Shown piece after piece: positions 20,907 through 29,691 of a stretch of 64,000 bases of DNA. The stretch is taken from contig NZ_JAINZW010000001.1 of assembly GCF_020026895.1 (NCBI RefSeq), positions 124,001 to 188,000 of the forward strand, written 5' to 3'. The translations under genes were made by a program, and so were the position numbers. Numbering within the stretch: the first letter of the stretch is position 1; every line of letters starts with the position of its first letter. This DNA is from Novilysobacter selenitireducens. GTDB taxonomy: Bacteria > Pseudomonadota > Gammaproteobacteria > Xanthomonadales > Xanthomonadaceae. The notes beneath the pieces were generated by a model. The model had not been told where the DNA came from and searched no databases. It saw nothing but the letters and a program-made list of their open reading frames with translations.

Positions 20907-21278
20907 ATGGAACTCGGTGCGTTTTCCGTCAGCCTCGCGGTGAAGGACCTGCAGGCATCCCGCGCGTTCTACGAGAAGCTCGGTTTCTCCGCGATGGGCG
21001 GTGACGCCGCGCAGGGCTGGCTGATCCTGAAGAACGGCTCGACCGTGATCGGCCTGTTCCAGGGCATGTTCGAAAAGAACATCCTCACCTTCAACCCGGG
21101 CTGGGACCAGGCCGCGCAACCGCTGGCGTCGTTCACCGACGTGCGCGAGATCCAGGCGTCGCTGGACGCCGAAGGCGTCGACATCACCACGCGCGCCGAC
21201 CCGGACACCACCGGTCCGGCCCACATCATCCTGTCCGACCCGGACGGCAACGTCGTCATGCTCGACCAGCACGTGTAG
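20907..21278 (+). CDS. VOC (glyoxalase/bleomycin resistance) family protein
   Basis: A 123-residue single-domain VOC protein starting [27 protein letters not shown], the usual first beta-alpha-beta unit, and ending with [17 protein letters not shown], where the metal-ligand Glu position is replaced by Asp or Gln. The substrate cannot be told from the sequence. It stands alone between two repeat clusters. Confidence 0.82.
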   Translation: MELGAFSVSLAVKDLQASRAFYEKLGFSAMGGDAAQGWLILKNGSTVIGLFQGMFEKNILTFNPGWDQAAQPLASFTDVREIQASLDAEGVDITTRADPDTTGPAHIILSDPDGNVVMLDQHV

Positions 21279-21304
21279 CCACGTAGCGCGGGGACCGCTG
21301 CTCT

Positions 21305-21420
21305 TGTAGGAGCGACGTAAGTCGCGACCACGAAGCGGACCCGTATCTCCCGGTCGCGACTTACGTCGCTCCTACAGGTGTAAGGGGGCGCGGGCATCGC
21401 GGCTGAAGCCGCTCCTACAG
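21305..21420. repeat. Cluster of three dispersed hairpin repeats
   Basis: Direct AGGAGCGACGTAAGTCGC near 21309, inverted TCGCGACTTACGTCGCTCC near 21354 and inverted GCGGCTGAAGCCGCTCC near 21400. The first two can pair with each other into a long hairpin between the VOC and DUF1801 genes. Confidence 0.85.
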
Positions 21421-21445
21421 AGGAGCCGGTTCAGCGCGGGTCGGC

Positions 21446-21883
21446 TTACGCGTTGCGCGGATACCGCGCGCGCATCGCCGCGACCGATTCGTCCACCAGC
21501 TGGCGCAGTACGTCCATGTCGACGTCGGACAGGCGCTTGAGGTACAGGCACGACTTGCCGGTGCTGAACTTGCCCAGCCGCGCCAGCAGCGGCTCGTAGG
21601 CGTCGAAGCCCGGCATGATGTAGAGCGTCAGCGCCTGCTTGCGCGGGGAGAAGCCGACGATGGGCCAGTCGCCCTCGCGGCCGCTCTCGTAGCGGTAGGT
21701 GTAGGTGTCGAAGCCGACGATCGCCGGGCCCCACAGCACCGGGTCGCAACCGGTGGATTCACGCATCAGTTCGACCAGCGTGTGGCAGTCCGCCTGCCGG
21801 GCCGGATCCTGCGCGGCCAGGAACCCTTCCACCGAGCCCGCGCCCGGTTTCGTCTTCGCCTCGGTGGCGACGCGCCGCTCCAT
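21446..21883 (-). CDS. DUF1801 (YdhG-like) protein
   Basis: A 145-residue soluble protein with the DUF1801 pattern: a helical N-terminus (QADCHTLVELMRESTG), DPVLWGPAIVGFDTYTYRYESG, GFSPRKQALTLYIM and GKSCLYLKRLSDVDMDVL. These small proteins share the fold of frataxin-like/YdhG proteins; their role is not established. The ATG lies 2 bp after the stop of the lipoprotein gene upstream, suggesting one transcript. Confidence 0.8.
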   Translation of the reverse strand: MERRVATEAKTKPGAGSVEGFLAAQDPARQADCHTLVELMRESTGCDPVLWGPAIVGFDTYTYRYESGREGDWPIVGFSPRKQALTLYIMPGFDAYEPLLARLGKFSTGKSCLYLKRLSDVDMDVLRQLVDESVAAMRARYPRNA

Positions 21884-21885
21884 GG

Positions 21886-22347
21886 TCAGCCGCCGGGGGT
21901 GGCCACCGGCGCGTTCATCGGCGGCGGGTCGGCAACGAAGATCGCCACGCCGCGGGCGTACTTCTGCGTGGGGGTGACACTGACGCCGATGCCGCCGCTG
22001 CTGAAGCTGCTGCCGCCGTAGCTGCCGCCGCCCGCGCCGACGCTGACGCCGGTGCCGCCCCAGCTGTCGGACGTGCCCTGGAACAGCACGCCGTTGGCGC
22101 CGAGCTTGGCGGCCTCGACGCGCAGCTTGTCGATCACCTGGTCGGTCTTGTTCTGTTCGCCGTAGGTGAACGCGCCGCTGCGCGTTTCCAGCAGGGCGAT
22201 CTCCTCGTAGCCGGCCGGCGGCGGGTCGAAATAGACGCGCACCTGCGCCGGGTCGATCGGCGCGCGCGGCTGGCCGGTGAGGATGTGCGAGGTCGCGCAC
22301 GCGGCCAGCGTCAGGGCCAGCAGCGCGGCGGTCAGTGTGCGGAGCAT
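21886..22347 (-). CDS. Putative outer-membrane lipoprotein
   Basis: A 153-residue protein with a lipoprotein signal peptide (ALLALTLAAC, lipidated Cys about residue 17). The mature part has VYFDPPPAGYEEIALLETRS and QVIDKLRVEAAKLGANGVLF, a pattern seen in small beta-alpha domains of envelope stress lipoproteins, followed by a Gly/Ser-rich tract (about residues 95-125). I do not recognise a named function. Its position beside the pigment ketoreductase could be chance. Confidence 0.7.
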   Translation of the reverse strand: MLRTLTAALLALTLAACATSHILTGQPRAPIDPAQVRVYFDPPPAGYEEIALLETRSGAFTYGEQNKTDQVIDKLRVEAAKLGANGVLFQGTSDSWGGTGVSVGAGGGSYGGSSFSSGGIGVSVTPTQKYARGVAIFVADPPPMNAPVATPGG

Positions 22348-22458
22348 GGGCGCCTCCGGGGCGTGGATCGTGCCGCGGATGCTACGCCGCGGCTGTCGGC
22401 GCGGGGTGACTGCGACCCGACCGCCCGGGAGCTGCGCCTGAAGTGTTCAGCCTGGCCG

Positions 22459-23202
22459 TCAGCCCATGCCGCCGTTGATGCCGATCACCTGGCCATTGAT
22501 GTAATCCGCCGCATCCGAGCACAGGAACGCCACCAGCGAGGCCACCTCGTCGGGCGTACCGGCGCGGCCGGCGGGCACGGTCTGCTTGATGAGTTCGGCC
22601 GGGAACGCGTCGCCGGCCATGCGGCCTTCGATCACGCCCGGCGCGACCACGTTGACGCTGATCCCGCGCGAGGCCATTTCCCGGGCCAGGGATTTGCTGG
22701 CGCCGTGCAGCGCCGCCTTGGCGGCGGCGTAGTTGGCCTGGCCGCGGTTACCCAGCACCGCCGCCACCGAGGAGATGCTGACCACCCGGCCCCAGCGCGT
22801 GCGCGCCATCGGCAGCAGCAGCGGCTGGGTGACGTGGAAGAAGCCGTGCAGCGAGATGTCGATGACGCGCTTCCATTGCGCGTCGCCCATGCCGGCCAGC
22901 GGCGCGTCGTCGTGGATGCCGGCGTTGTTGACGACGACCTGGATCGGGCCGTCGGCCAGCAGCGCCTCGATCGCCGCGCGCGTGGCGTCGCCGTCGGCGA
23001 CGTCGAACGCCACCGCCTGCGCGCTGCCGCCGGCGTGGTGGATGGCGTCGACCACGGCCTGCGCGCGCTGCAGGTTGGCGTGGGCGTGGACGATGACGTG
23101 GCAGCCGTCCTCGGCCAGGCGCTGGCAGATCGCGCTGCCGATGTCGCCGCTGCCGCCGGTGACGAGGGCGCGGCGGAGGGTGGGGGCGGGGTTCGGGGTC
23201 AT
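22459..23202 (-). CDS. 3-oxoacyl-ACP reductase (FabG type) of the pigment cluster
   Basis: NADPH-dependent SDR of 247 residues that should reduce the ketoacyl intermediate during polyene extension. The cofactor motif is TGGSGDIGSAICQRL, followed by NNAG, the catalytic Ser in VVSISSVAAVLG, and the YxxxK pair in YAAAKAALHGASK. The C-terminus shows INGQVIGINGGMG, typical of FabG. The ATG at 23202 is the best start. In aryl polyene loci this corresponds to the ketoreductase that acts with the ketosynthase and dehydratases. Confidence 0.9.
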   Translation of the reverse strand: MTPNPAPTLRRALVTGGSGDIGSAICQRLAEDGCHVIVHAHANLQRAQAVVDAIHHAGGSAQAVAFDVADGDATRAAIEALLADGPIQVVVNNAGIHDDAPLAGMGDAQWKRVIDISLHGFFHVTQPLLLPMARTRWGRVVSISSVAAVLGNRGQANYAAAKAALHGASKSLAREMASRGISVNVVAPGVIEGRMAGDAFPAELIKQTVPAGRAGTPDEVASLVAFLCSDAADYINGQVIGINGGMG

Positions 23203-23283
23203 CGGTGCATTCCGGTGTCGGCAGGCGGGCATTGTCGTGCATGCAGGCGCGAGGTGAGTCGCGGTGCGCCCGACCCAAGCCAC

Positions 23284-23428
23284 TGTAGGAGCGGCTTCAG
23301 CCGCGATGGGGTGGCCGATCGCCTCGCTGCTTCGGATACGCGATGGCTTCCGGGCGCCGGTCGCGACTTACGTCGCTCCTACAGGTGTGAGTGGCGCGGG
23401 CTTCGCGGCTGAAGCCGCTCCTACAGGG
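23284..23428. repeat. Cluster of three dispersed hairpin repeats
   Basis: Direct AGGAGCGGCTTCAGCCGC near 23288, inverted TCGCGACTTACGTCGCTCC near 23361 and inverted GCGGCTGAAGCCGCTCC near 23406, between the ketoreductase and the next pigment gene. The repeat splits the leftward gene set into two transcriptional blocks or processes their mRNA. Confidence 0.85.
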
Positions 23429-23439
23429 AGATATACGGG

Positions 23440-23901
23440 CTATGGCGTCGAGCGCAGCATCACCGCAGCGCGGCCCTCGGCCAGCAGCGTGCCGGCGTGG
23501 GTGATGCGGAAGCCGTACTGCTGGCTGCCCTCGCCTTCCACCAGCACGCGGGCCTCGCATTCCAGGTCGCCGGGCAGCGTATCGATGCGCTCGACGTGCA
23601 GCTCGACGCCGCGCAGCGCCACCAGCATGCCGGGCGGCGCGGCACCGCCCGAGGCCGCCGCACGCAGGCCGCCGTGCACGGCCATCGCCTGCGCGCCGTA
23701 TTCGCACAGGTGAAGCGCGCGCAGGCGGTCGCCACTGCGCAGCGGATGCGCCGGATCGCGGTGGGTGTCCGTGCGCAGGCGGATCGAGTCCCCATCCCAC
23801 GCCTCGACGGCATCCCACAGGCACATGTCGCCCTGGTGCGGGACCAGTTGCAGGATGCGGGCGCGGTCGATGGCGTCGGTCATTACAGGCGTTCCGGTCA
23901 T
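23440..23901 (-). CDS. ApeP-like hotdog dehydratase
   Basis: A 153-residue hotdog-fold protein. ILQLVPHQGDMCLWDAVEAWD matches the start of the 3-hydroxyacyl-ACP dehydratases of aryl polyene clusters (PH-x-G-M motif), and HLCEYGAQAMAVHGGL is the conserved central helix with its Glu. Expected to dehydrate the hydroxyacyl intermediate. The ATG at 23901 overlaps the stop of the MMPL gene (ATGA), so it is coupled to the exporter gene; an ATG at 23883 is the alternative. Confidence 0.82.
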   Translation of the reverse strand: MTGTPVMTDAIDRARILQLVPHQGDMCLWDAVEAWDGDSIRLRTDTHRDPAHPLRSGDRLRALHLCEYGAQAMAVHGGLRAAASGGAAPPGMLVALRGVELHVERIDTLPGDLECEARVLVEGEGSQQYGFRITHAGTLLAEGRAAVMLRSTP

Positions 23902-26246
23902 GGTTGGTCCGCGCCGCCGTGCGCGTACGCGGTGACCGGCCGGCGCGTCACCAGCAGCGCCAGCACGAAGTTGCACACCACCGCCAGCGCGACGGTGCCA
24001 CCGATCGCGCGCAGCACCGGGATCGAGGAGGCCGCCAGCAACGCGAACACGGCGAAGGTAATCGCGCTGCAGACGATGACCGCGTGCAGCGTGCGCAATT
24101 GCTCGTCGCGGTCGTCGCCGGCGTGGTCGAAGAACAGCGCGTAGTCCAGTCCGAGGCCCGCGCCCAGGATCAGCGCCACCAGGTGGAACAGGTTGAGTTC
24201 GACGCCGAGCGCGCGCAGCGCCGCCAGCACCAGCACCGTGGTCAGCGCCATCGGCGCGAGCACGCGCAGGGTGCGGCGCACGGAGCGCAGCGAGGCCAGC
24301 ACGGTCAGCGCCAGCAGCACCGCGGCCAGCGCCAGCGCCCCCAGCACGCGGCCGCGGTATTCGGCCACCAGCGACTCGCTGGCCTGCTTGAGGTCCAGCA
24401 GCTGGCCGCCGTGCTGCTCGGCCACGCGCGCCACGGCGCCGGCATCGTGCAGGCCGGTCAGCGACACCAGCGCGGTGGTGGTGCCGTGGCGCTGGATCAG
24501 CAGGCCATCGACGCCGGTGGCCAATGGCGTGCCAGCCAGGTCCTCGACGCCGAGCGGTTCGGCCTGGCGCGCAGCCGCGACGTCGGCCACGAACGGCTCG
24601 AACGCGTCGGCGACGAACGGGCTGTCGGCCAGGGCGGCGGCCAGCGACATCTTCAGCTCGTTGTCGCCGGGCAGGCGCTGCTGGCGCGCGCGCTGGGTGG
24701 CGGCACTGGGCAGGTAGCGCGAGGCGAGGTCGAAACCGTCGAGCGCGCCGGCGACCCGCAACTGATCCAATTGCGGCTGCAATGCCTCGCCGGCCTGCAG
24801 CGCGGCTTCGGCGTCGGCGGCGTCAATCGCGATCACGTAGCGCACGTCCGGCGCGCCCAGCTCGCGGCGCAGCTGCGTGTCCAAGGCCATCGCCGGCGCG
24901 GGCACCGGGGTCAGGCGCGACAGGTCGTTCTCCCAGAAGCGGCCCGGCGCCAGCGTGGCAACGGCAATCGCGACCGCGGCCAGTGCGAGCGCGGCCGTGG
25001 CGGGCAGCCGCGGCAGGCGGTCGATCGCGCGCCACGCCGTCGCCAGGCCCGGGGTGGCGATCGGGTTCCACTGCCCCGGCACGATCAGCGCCGGCAGCGC
25101 GAAGCGCGTCGCCAGGCCCGCGGTGCCCAGGCCAACGATGGTGAACACCGCCAGCTGCTCCAGCCCCTCCACGCCCGACACCAGGAACGTCAGGTAGGCG
25201 ATGCAGGTGGCGACCACGCCGGTGGCCAGCGTGCGCCACAGCCCGCGCACGCTGTCGCGTGGCGACACGCCGGGGCGGATGTGGCTGAAGAGGTGGATCG
25301 GGTAGTCCTGTGCCACGCCGATCAGGGTGAAGCCGAACGCCAGGGTGATGCCGTGGACGCCGTCGAACGCCAGCGCCACCGCGGCCAGGCCCGCCAGGCC
25401 GCCGGTCGCCAGGGGCAGCGCGCCCAGCAGCGGCGCGCGCCAGCTGCGATAGGCCAGCATCAGCAGCAGCGCGAACACGATCGAGTCGACCGTGCCGATC
25501 AGGCTGGCCTCGCGCTGCGTGCGCGCGCCGATCTCCACGGAGAACGCGCCGGGGCCGGTCATCGCCAGCGTCGCCGGGCCCGCGCCTCTTGCGGCGTCGA
25601 ACGCGGCGTGCACCGCGGCCACCGCCGCCGCCTGGCCGGTCGGGTCGAAGCCGGCGGCGCGGGTTTCCAGCGCCAGCAGCGCGCGCTGCCCGGCGCGGTC
25701 GAACCAGACGCCGTGCAGCTGCTGCGGCGCGCCGGCCGGTTGCAGCGATTCGGCGACGGCGAGGGTTTCCAGGGTCGGGTCGCTGGGCAGCAGCGGTTCG
25801 ATCAGCGTGGCGGCGGGCGAACCCAGGTCCTGCACGCGCTGGTCGAGCGCCTCGCGCAGCATCGCGACATCGAAGCGCTGCGTGTCGAGCGTCGGCGACA
25901 GCAGGTAGCGGTAGGGGCGCAGCGTCTCCGGGATGGCGCCGAGGCCCGCGTCACCGCCGTTGGCCACCAGCGCGAACGCCTCGTCGGCCGACAGCGAGGC
26001 CCGCATCGCGCGTGAGATCCCGGCGAGGGTTTCGGGCGAATCGCCCTCCAGCGCCACCAGCAGCAGTCGCGAACCCGGGCCCTCGCCCAGCTCGTCGATC
26101 AGCAGCGTCTGCGCCGGCGTCTGCGGCGCCGGCATGAACTTGCGCAGGTCGCCGCTCAGTTCCAGCGTGCGCGACACCGCCCACCCGGCCAGCAGCAGCG
26201 CGGCCAGCCACAGCAGCGCCAGCCCGAGCCGGGTGCGGGACGTCAT
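23898..26246 (-). CDS. MMPL/RND-family exporter of the pigment cluster
   Basis: A 782-residue inner-membrane transporter with the RND plan: one N-terminal membrane helix, a large periplasmic domain, a group of helices including GVAQDYPIHLFSH (about residue 300), a second periplasmic domain and a final helix group with LILGAGLGLDYALFF. Known aryl polyene loci have such a protein, thought to move the polyene-lipid to the outer membrane together with a LolA-like carrier, and the LolA-like gene directly precedes it here with an ATGA overlap. Confidence 0.88.
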   Translation of the reverse strand: MTSRTRLGLALLWLAALLLAGWAVSRTLELSGDLRKFMPAPQTPAQTLLIDELGEGPGSRLLLVALEGDSPETLAGISRAMRASLSADEAFALVANGGDAGLGAIPETLRPYRYLLSPTLDTQRFDVAMLREALDQRVQDLGSPAATLIEPLLPSDPTLETLAVAESLQPAGAPQQLHGVWFDRAGQRALLALETRAAGFDPTGQAAAVAAVHAAFDAARGAGPATLAMTGPGAFSVEIGARTQREASLIGTVDSIVFALLLMLAYRSWRAPLLGALPLATGGLAGLAAVALAFDGVHGITLAFGFTLIGVAQDYPIHLFSHIRPGVSPRDSVRGLWRTLATGVVATCIAYLTFLVSGVEGLEQLAVFTIVGLGTAGLATRFALPALIVPGQWNPIATPGLATAWRAIDRLPRLPATAALALAAVAIAVATLAPGRFWENDLSRLTPVPAPAMALDTQLRRELGAPDVRYVIAIDAADAEAALQAGEALQPQLDQLRVAGALDGFDLASRYLPSAATQRARQQRLPGDNELKMSLAAALADSPFVADAFEPFVADVAAARQAEPLGVEDLAGTPLATGVDGLLIQRHGTTTALVSLTGLHDAGAVARVAEQHGGQLLDLKQASESLVAEYRGRVLGALALAAVLLALTVLASLRSVRRTLRVLAPMALTTVLVLAALRALGVELNLFHLVALILGAGLGLDYALFFDHAGDDRDEQLRTLHAVIVCSAITFAVFALLAASSIPVLRAIGGTVALAVVCNFVLALLVTRRPVTAYAHGGADQP

Positions 26247-26935
26247 TGCGCGCGGGCTTCGGTGCCGGTGCACAGCGCGGCCAGCGCCGCGGCATCGGAC
26301 ACCGTTTCAGCCGCGCGTGCCGCGCCGGCCAGCAGCGTGCGCTGCACGTCGCCCTGCGTGGGGCGCGTCTCGATGCAGCGCAGTTCTGCGCCGCGGCCGT
26401 GCAGGGTGATGCCGCGCAGCTTGGCCGCGACCGCGGCATCGCGCGGCGCCAGCGCCATCGTCCATGCGCTGCGGCTGCCGCGGGTGTCGATCGTGTAGTG
26501 CTTTTCCAGCAGCGCGCGATCGCCCGCCAGCAGCGCGCCGAAGCTGGCCTGCAGCGCCGCCAGTTCGGGTGCGCGCGACAGCGAGAACGTGCGCGCGCCG
26601 CGGCCGTTGCGCTCGATGCGCACGTCGCCGGCACGGATCGTGGTGGTCTCGGCGTACGGTGCGCGCACCTCGCGCACCAGCGTGTCGCCGTCGGGCCGGC
26701 GGTACTCGCCGGTCAGCCGCAGTGGCGCCTTCAACAATGCCGAGCCGCGCACCTCGACGAATCCGGTGCGCATCGGCGCCGGGCGTGCGAGGCGGGACAG
26801 GATCCACTCCGCATCGGCACGCGACGCCGGGGTGGCCGGGGTGTCAGCGGCGAAGGCCGGCGCGGGCAGCACCGGCGACAGCAGCAGGGCCAGCGCCAGC
26901 GTCCGCAGGCGGCGCCACGCCGGGCCCTTCGACAC
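26243..26935 (-). CDS. LolA-like periplasmic carrier of the pigment cluster
   Basis: Outer-membrane-lipoprotein-carrier-like protein with a Sec signal peptide (RRLRTLALALLLSPVLPAPA, cleavage after AFA). The mature part contains SRLARPAPMRTGFVEVRGSALLKAPLRLTGEYRRPDGDTLVREV, the usual opening of LolA-related proteins in these clusters. Start is uncertain: GTG at 26935 gives a signal peptide of normal length, while ATG at 27013 would add a 26-residue polar extension. Either choice overlaps the end of the acyltransferase gene by 90-170 bp, which is odd in an otherwise tightly packed operon. Confidence 0.75.
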   Translation of the reverse strand: MSKGPAWRRLRTLALALLLSPVLPAPAFAADTPATPASRADAEWILSRLARPAPMRTGFVEVRGSALLKAPLRLTGEYRRPDGDTLVREVRAPYAETTTIRAGDVRIERNGRGARTFSLSRAPELAALQASFGALLAGDRALLEKHYTIDTRGSRSAWTMALAPRDAAVAAKLRGITLHGRGAELRCIETRPTQGDVQRTLLAGAARAAETVSDAAALAALCTGTEARAQ

Positions 26936-27929
26936 GCTCGGGCCGTTCGACGCGTGCGGGCGGCTCGCTGCGCGCGTGCGGTGCGGGGTCGTGCCTGCCA
27001 ACGGATTGCGCATGGGGGTCATCGCTCTGCCAGAAGTCGTAGAAGTTGAACCAGTTGAACGGCGCACGGCGGGCGTGGTGTTCCAGCCGCTGCGCGTAGC
27101 GCGCGACCAGATCGGCCAACTGGGACCCGCGGTTATGCCGGGTGATGCTCAAGCCTTCGCTGAACACCTCGAAATCCAGGTCGTAGCGGTTGCCGCCTCG
27201 GTACAGGCCGAACGCCAGCACCACCGGCACCTTGAGCGCGCCGGCGATCAGCCACGGCGCCACCGGGAACGGCGCGCGCGCACCCAGCAGCGGGGCCGGC
27301 AGCGAGGGCTCGCCCGGGCGCGCGCGGTCCACCAGCAGCGCCACCAGCGCGCCGGCATCGGTGGCCTGCTTGATCGCCAGCACGATCGACGGCCCGTCCT
27401 GGCCGGCGTCGATCACGGTGCGTGCGAGCTCCGGGTTGAGCGCGTCCAGCAGCTGCGTCATCGCCGGGTTGTGGCCCTTGTCCAGCACGACGCGCACCTG
27501 CACGTCCGGGCGCGTGGCCGCCAGCACCCGCAACGCGTCGAAGCTGCCCAGGTGCGAGCCAAACACCAGCACGCCCTGGCCGCGGTCGAGCTGCGTGTGC
27601 AGGCCGTCCAGCCCCGAAGTGCGGATGTCGAAGCGCTGCATCTGCCCACTCAGCATGAACACGCGGTCGAGGATGGTGCAGGCGAAGGTGTGGATGTGGC
27701 GGGCGATGTCACGCAGCCGCGCCGGCCGGCCCAGCACGCGCCACAGGTAGCTGCGCGAGGCGGCCCGCTCGGGCGCACGGCGCAACAGGAAATAGGCGGT
27801 GATCGGGTACAGGCAGGCACGGCCGGCGGCGCGGCCGCCATGGCGGGCGATGGCGCGGATCAGGTGCAGCGAGAACCGGTTGCCGCCCTCGCGTTGGCGG
27901 GTCCAGTCACGTGCGGCCTCGGTGCTCAT
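26844..27929 (-). CDS. LpxL-like lysophospholipid acyltransferase of the pigment cluster
   Basis: A 361-residue membrane-associated acyltransferase. RFSLHLIRAIARHGGRAAGR opens the fold, GVLVFGSHLGSFDALRVL is the H-x4-D region (here HLGSFD), and LLVDRARPGEPSLPAPLLGARAPFP is the substrate block seen in LpxL/HtrB relatives. In aryl polyene clusters such enzymes join the polyene to a glycerolipid. The last 45 residues (from about HAQSVGRHDPAPHARSEPP) are low-complexity, Pro/Ala/Arg-rich and overlap the LolA-like gene, so the native C-terminus may have been extended by a frameshift. The ATG overlaps the dehydratase stop (ATGA). Confidence 0.82.
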   Translation of the reverse strand: MSTEAARDWTRQREGGNRFSLHLIRAIARHGGRAAGRACLYPITAYFLLRRAPERAASRSYLWRVLGRPARLRDIARHIHTFACTILDRVFMLSGQMQRFDIRTSGLDGLHTQLDRGQGVLVFGSHLGSFDALRVLAATRPDVQVRVVLDKGHNPAMTQLLDALNPELARTVIDAGQDGPSIVLAIKQATDAGALVALLVDRARPGEPSLPAPLLGARAPFPVAPWLIAGALKVPVVLAFGLYRGGNRYDLDFEVFSEGLSITRHNRGSQLADLVARYAQRLEHHARRAPFNWFNFYDFWQSDDPHAQSVGRHDPAPHARSEPPARVERPERVEGPGVAPPADAGAGPAAVAGAARAGLRR

Positions 27930-28204
27930 GCCGCCACCTCGCCGCTGGCCAGCAGCGTGTCCCCGCGCTTCACGCGGAAGCGCCAGCGGCGGGGGGCGGC
28001 TACGTCCAGGTCGATGTCGGCGGCCTCGCCCGGCAGCAACGGCTGCATGAACTTCACCTGCGGCAGGCGCAGCGGCCCGAGCGGCCCGTGCGCGGCTTCG
28101 ATCGCCTCCACCACGCGGTCCAGCACCACCACGCCGGGCACCACGGGGCGGCCGGGGAAATGGCCCGGCAGGCAGGGGTGGTCGGGATCGATGGTGAAGC
28201 GCAT
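27926..28204 (-). CDS. FabZ/ApeI-like 3-hydroxyacyl-ACP dehydratase
   Basis: A short, 92-residue hotdog protein beginning MRFTIDPDHPCLPGHFPGRP, which matches the FabZ active-site segment (H-F-P-G-x-P), then GVVVLDRVVEAI and VKFMQPLLPGE. It is shorter than FabZ, as the equivalent proteins of aryl polyene loci are. Probably works as a partner of the second dehydratase at 23440-23901. First gene of the acyltransferase-LolA-MMPL-dehydratase operon, after a repeat cluster. Confidence 0.82.
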   Translation of the reverse strand: MRFTIDPDHPCLPGHFPGRPVVPGVVVLDRVVEAIEAAHGPLGPLRLPQVKFMQPLLPGEAADIDLDVAAPRRWRFRVKRGDTLLASGEVAA

Positions 28205-28307
28205 GCGGCGGGTCGGTGGCAACGGCCGCACAGGATAAGCGACGCGGCCCGATGGAAGGTCCGTGCACCTATACCGGCTCGCGTCGTGTTCACCCTTGCC
28301 GGCACCC

Positions 28308-28421
28308 TGTAGGAGCGGCTTCAGCCGCGATCGGGACCCCGGGCACCCCGCATTCCTCGCACGTCCTCGCGACTTGCGTCGCTCCTGCAGGGGAATTCGC
28401 GGCTGAAGCCGCTCCTACAGG
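28308..28421. repeat. Cluster of three dispersed hairpin repeats
   Basis: Direct AGGAGCGGCTTCAGCCGC near 28311, an inverted CGCGACTTGCGTCGCTCC near 28367 and inverted GCGGCTGAAGCCGCTCC near 28399. Separates the membrane protein gene from the dehydratase operon. Confidence 0.85.
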
Positions 28422-28438
28422 TACAGGGACCCGCGGGC

Positions 28439-29128
28439 CTACCGGAACAGCTCGCGCCAGAACCCGGGGCCCAAGGCGCCCATCTGCCGGATGAAATCGA
28501 CGAAGTTGCGGTACGGGCGGTCGCGGAACAGGCGGTGCCGGATGACGTACTCGCCGAGGAAGAAGCCGCCCAGCACGCCGTAGTTGAGGATGTTGGCGAA
28601 TAGCGAGCCGGCCTCCTGCGACACCGGCCACGGCGAGGCCAGCCCCAGCCGGGCGAACACGCCATCGGGCACCACGACCAGTGCCAGCACGCCATTGGCG
28701 AGCGTCAGCAGCGCCAGCAGCCACGCCCAGGCGGCCGTCAGGCGGCGGGTGTAGCGCAGCAGGTCCGGCGCCAGCTGGTCGGGCTCGCGGCGTTCCAACG
28801 CCGCCACGATCCGGGTGATCAGCGCGCCGCGCGGGGAGGCCAGGCTGCGGGCGAACAGCCACGCCAGGAAGCCGGTGAACAGCATCGGCGGCGCCAGCAG
28901 CAGCAGCGCCGGCCACGGCGTGCCGATCAGCAGCCACAGCCCGGCCGCGCTGGCGGCCAGCACTGCCCACGCCCAGGCGAGCGGCTTGAGCAGGGCATCG
29001 GCCAGCACCAGCGCCACCAGGTCGAGCAGCGCCAGGCCCGCGGCGAGGTCGCCGCCGCCCACGCTGGCCCAGTGCGCCAGCAGCGGATAGGCCACCAGCA
29101 TGGCGATGCGGAGCACGGTGCTGGTCAT
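28439..29128 (-). CDS. COG4648-like membrane protein of the pigment cluster
   Basis: A 229-residue integral membrane protein with about six hydrophobic segments (first: TVLRIAMLVAYPLLAHW). The C-terminal soluble part, EYVIRHRLFRDRPYRNFVDFIRQM, matches the COG4648 proteins of aryl polyene and xanthomonadin loci, sometimes labelled ketosynthase although they lack a ketosynthase fold. Role unknown; perhaps assembly or export of the polyene. It follows the acyl carrier protein gene on the same strand. Confidence 0.75.
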   Translation of the reverse strand: MTSTVLRIAMLVAYPLLAHWASVGGGDLAAGLALLDLVALVLADALLKPLAWAWAVLAASAAGLWLLIGTPWPALLLLAPPMLFTGFLAWLFARSLASPRGALITRIVAALERREPDQLAPDLLRYTRRLTAAWAWLLALLTLANGVLALVVVPDGVFARLGLASPWPVSQEAGSLFANILNYGVLGGFFLGEYVIRHRLFRDRPYRNFVDFIRQMGALGPGFWRELFR

Positions 29129-29193
29129 CGACGCGGTGCCGTCGCCGGTTGCGGATCCGGCGCGGGCGATGCCGGCGCCGTCGCGGGGCACGT

Positions 29194-29463
29194 TCAGGCG
29201 GTCTTGTGCTGCTCGACGTGCGCCGAAAGCGCGCGCAGCGAGCCGAAGATGCGGCGGTTCTCGTCGCTGTCAGACCGCAGCTGGAAGCCGTAGCGCTTGG
29301 ATACGGCCAGCGCCAGCTCCAGCGCGTCGATCGAATCCAACCCCAGGCCGTCGCCGAACAGCGGTGCCTCCGGGTCGATGCCCGCGGGCTCCACGCCCTC
29401 CAGGTTCAGGCTCTCGACCAGCAGTTCGGCCAGTTCGCGTTCGGCGGTGCTCTGTTCAGACAT
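29194..29463 (-). CDS. Acyl carrier protein of the pigment cluster
   Basis: An 89-residue acyl carrier protein. GDGLGLDSIDALELALAV contains the Ser (about residue 44) that should carry phosphopantetheine. It would hold the aryl starter and growing polyene for the ketosynthase, ketoreductase and dehydratases nearby. Aryl polyene loci usually have two carriers; only one is seen here. Divergent from the chorismatase gene, with about 230 bp between them for promoters. Confidence 0.9.
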   Translation of the reverse strand: MSEQSTAERELAELLVESLNLEGVEPAGIDPEAPLFGDGLGLDSIDALELALAVSKRYGFQLRSDSDENRRIFGSLRALSAHVEQHKTA

Positions 29464-29691
29464 CGGGCGGTCCGGTGACGATTTCGGGGCGCCACGATCC
29501 GGCATCGCGCCCGCGCGCGCAAGCACCGCGGCCAATGGGGTGCGCCCGCGCGGCTATCATGCGCGGATGAATCGCTTTCGCGTGCCGGCCGCCCTTGCCG
29601 GCGTCGGTGTCGACTCCATCCGCAACATCCGTCGGCGGGCAGCGGCCCGTGCGGCCGTATTTCCCGGCCGCCCCGCTGGCAGGCGCCGCGC

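Noticed and set aside
23904-26015. A 703-codon plus-strand frame opposite the MMPL exporter
   Set aside because: Gln/Arg/His-rich antisense translation with no domain; the exporter frame shows membrane segments.
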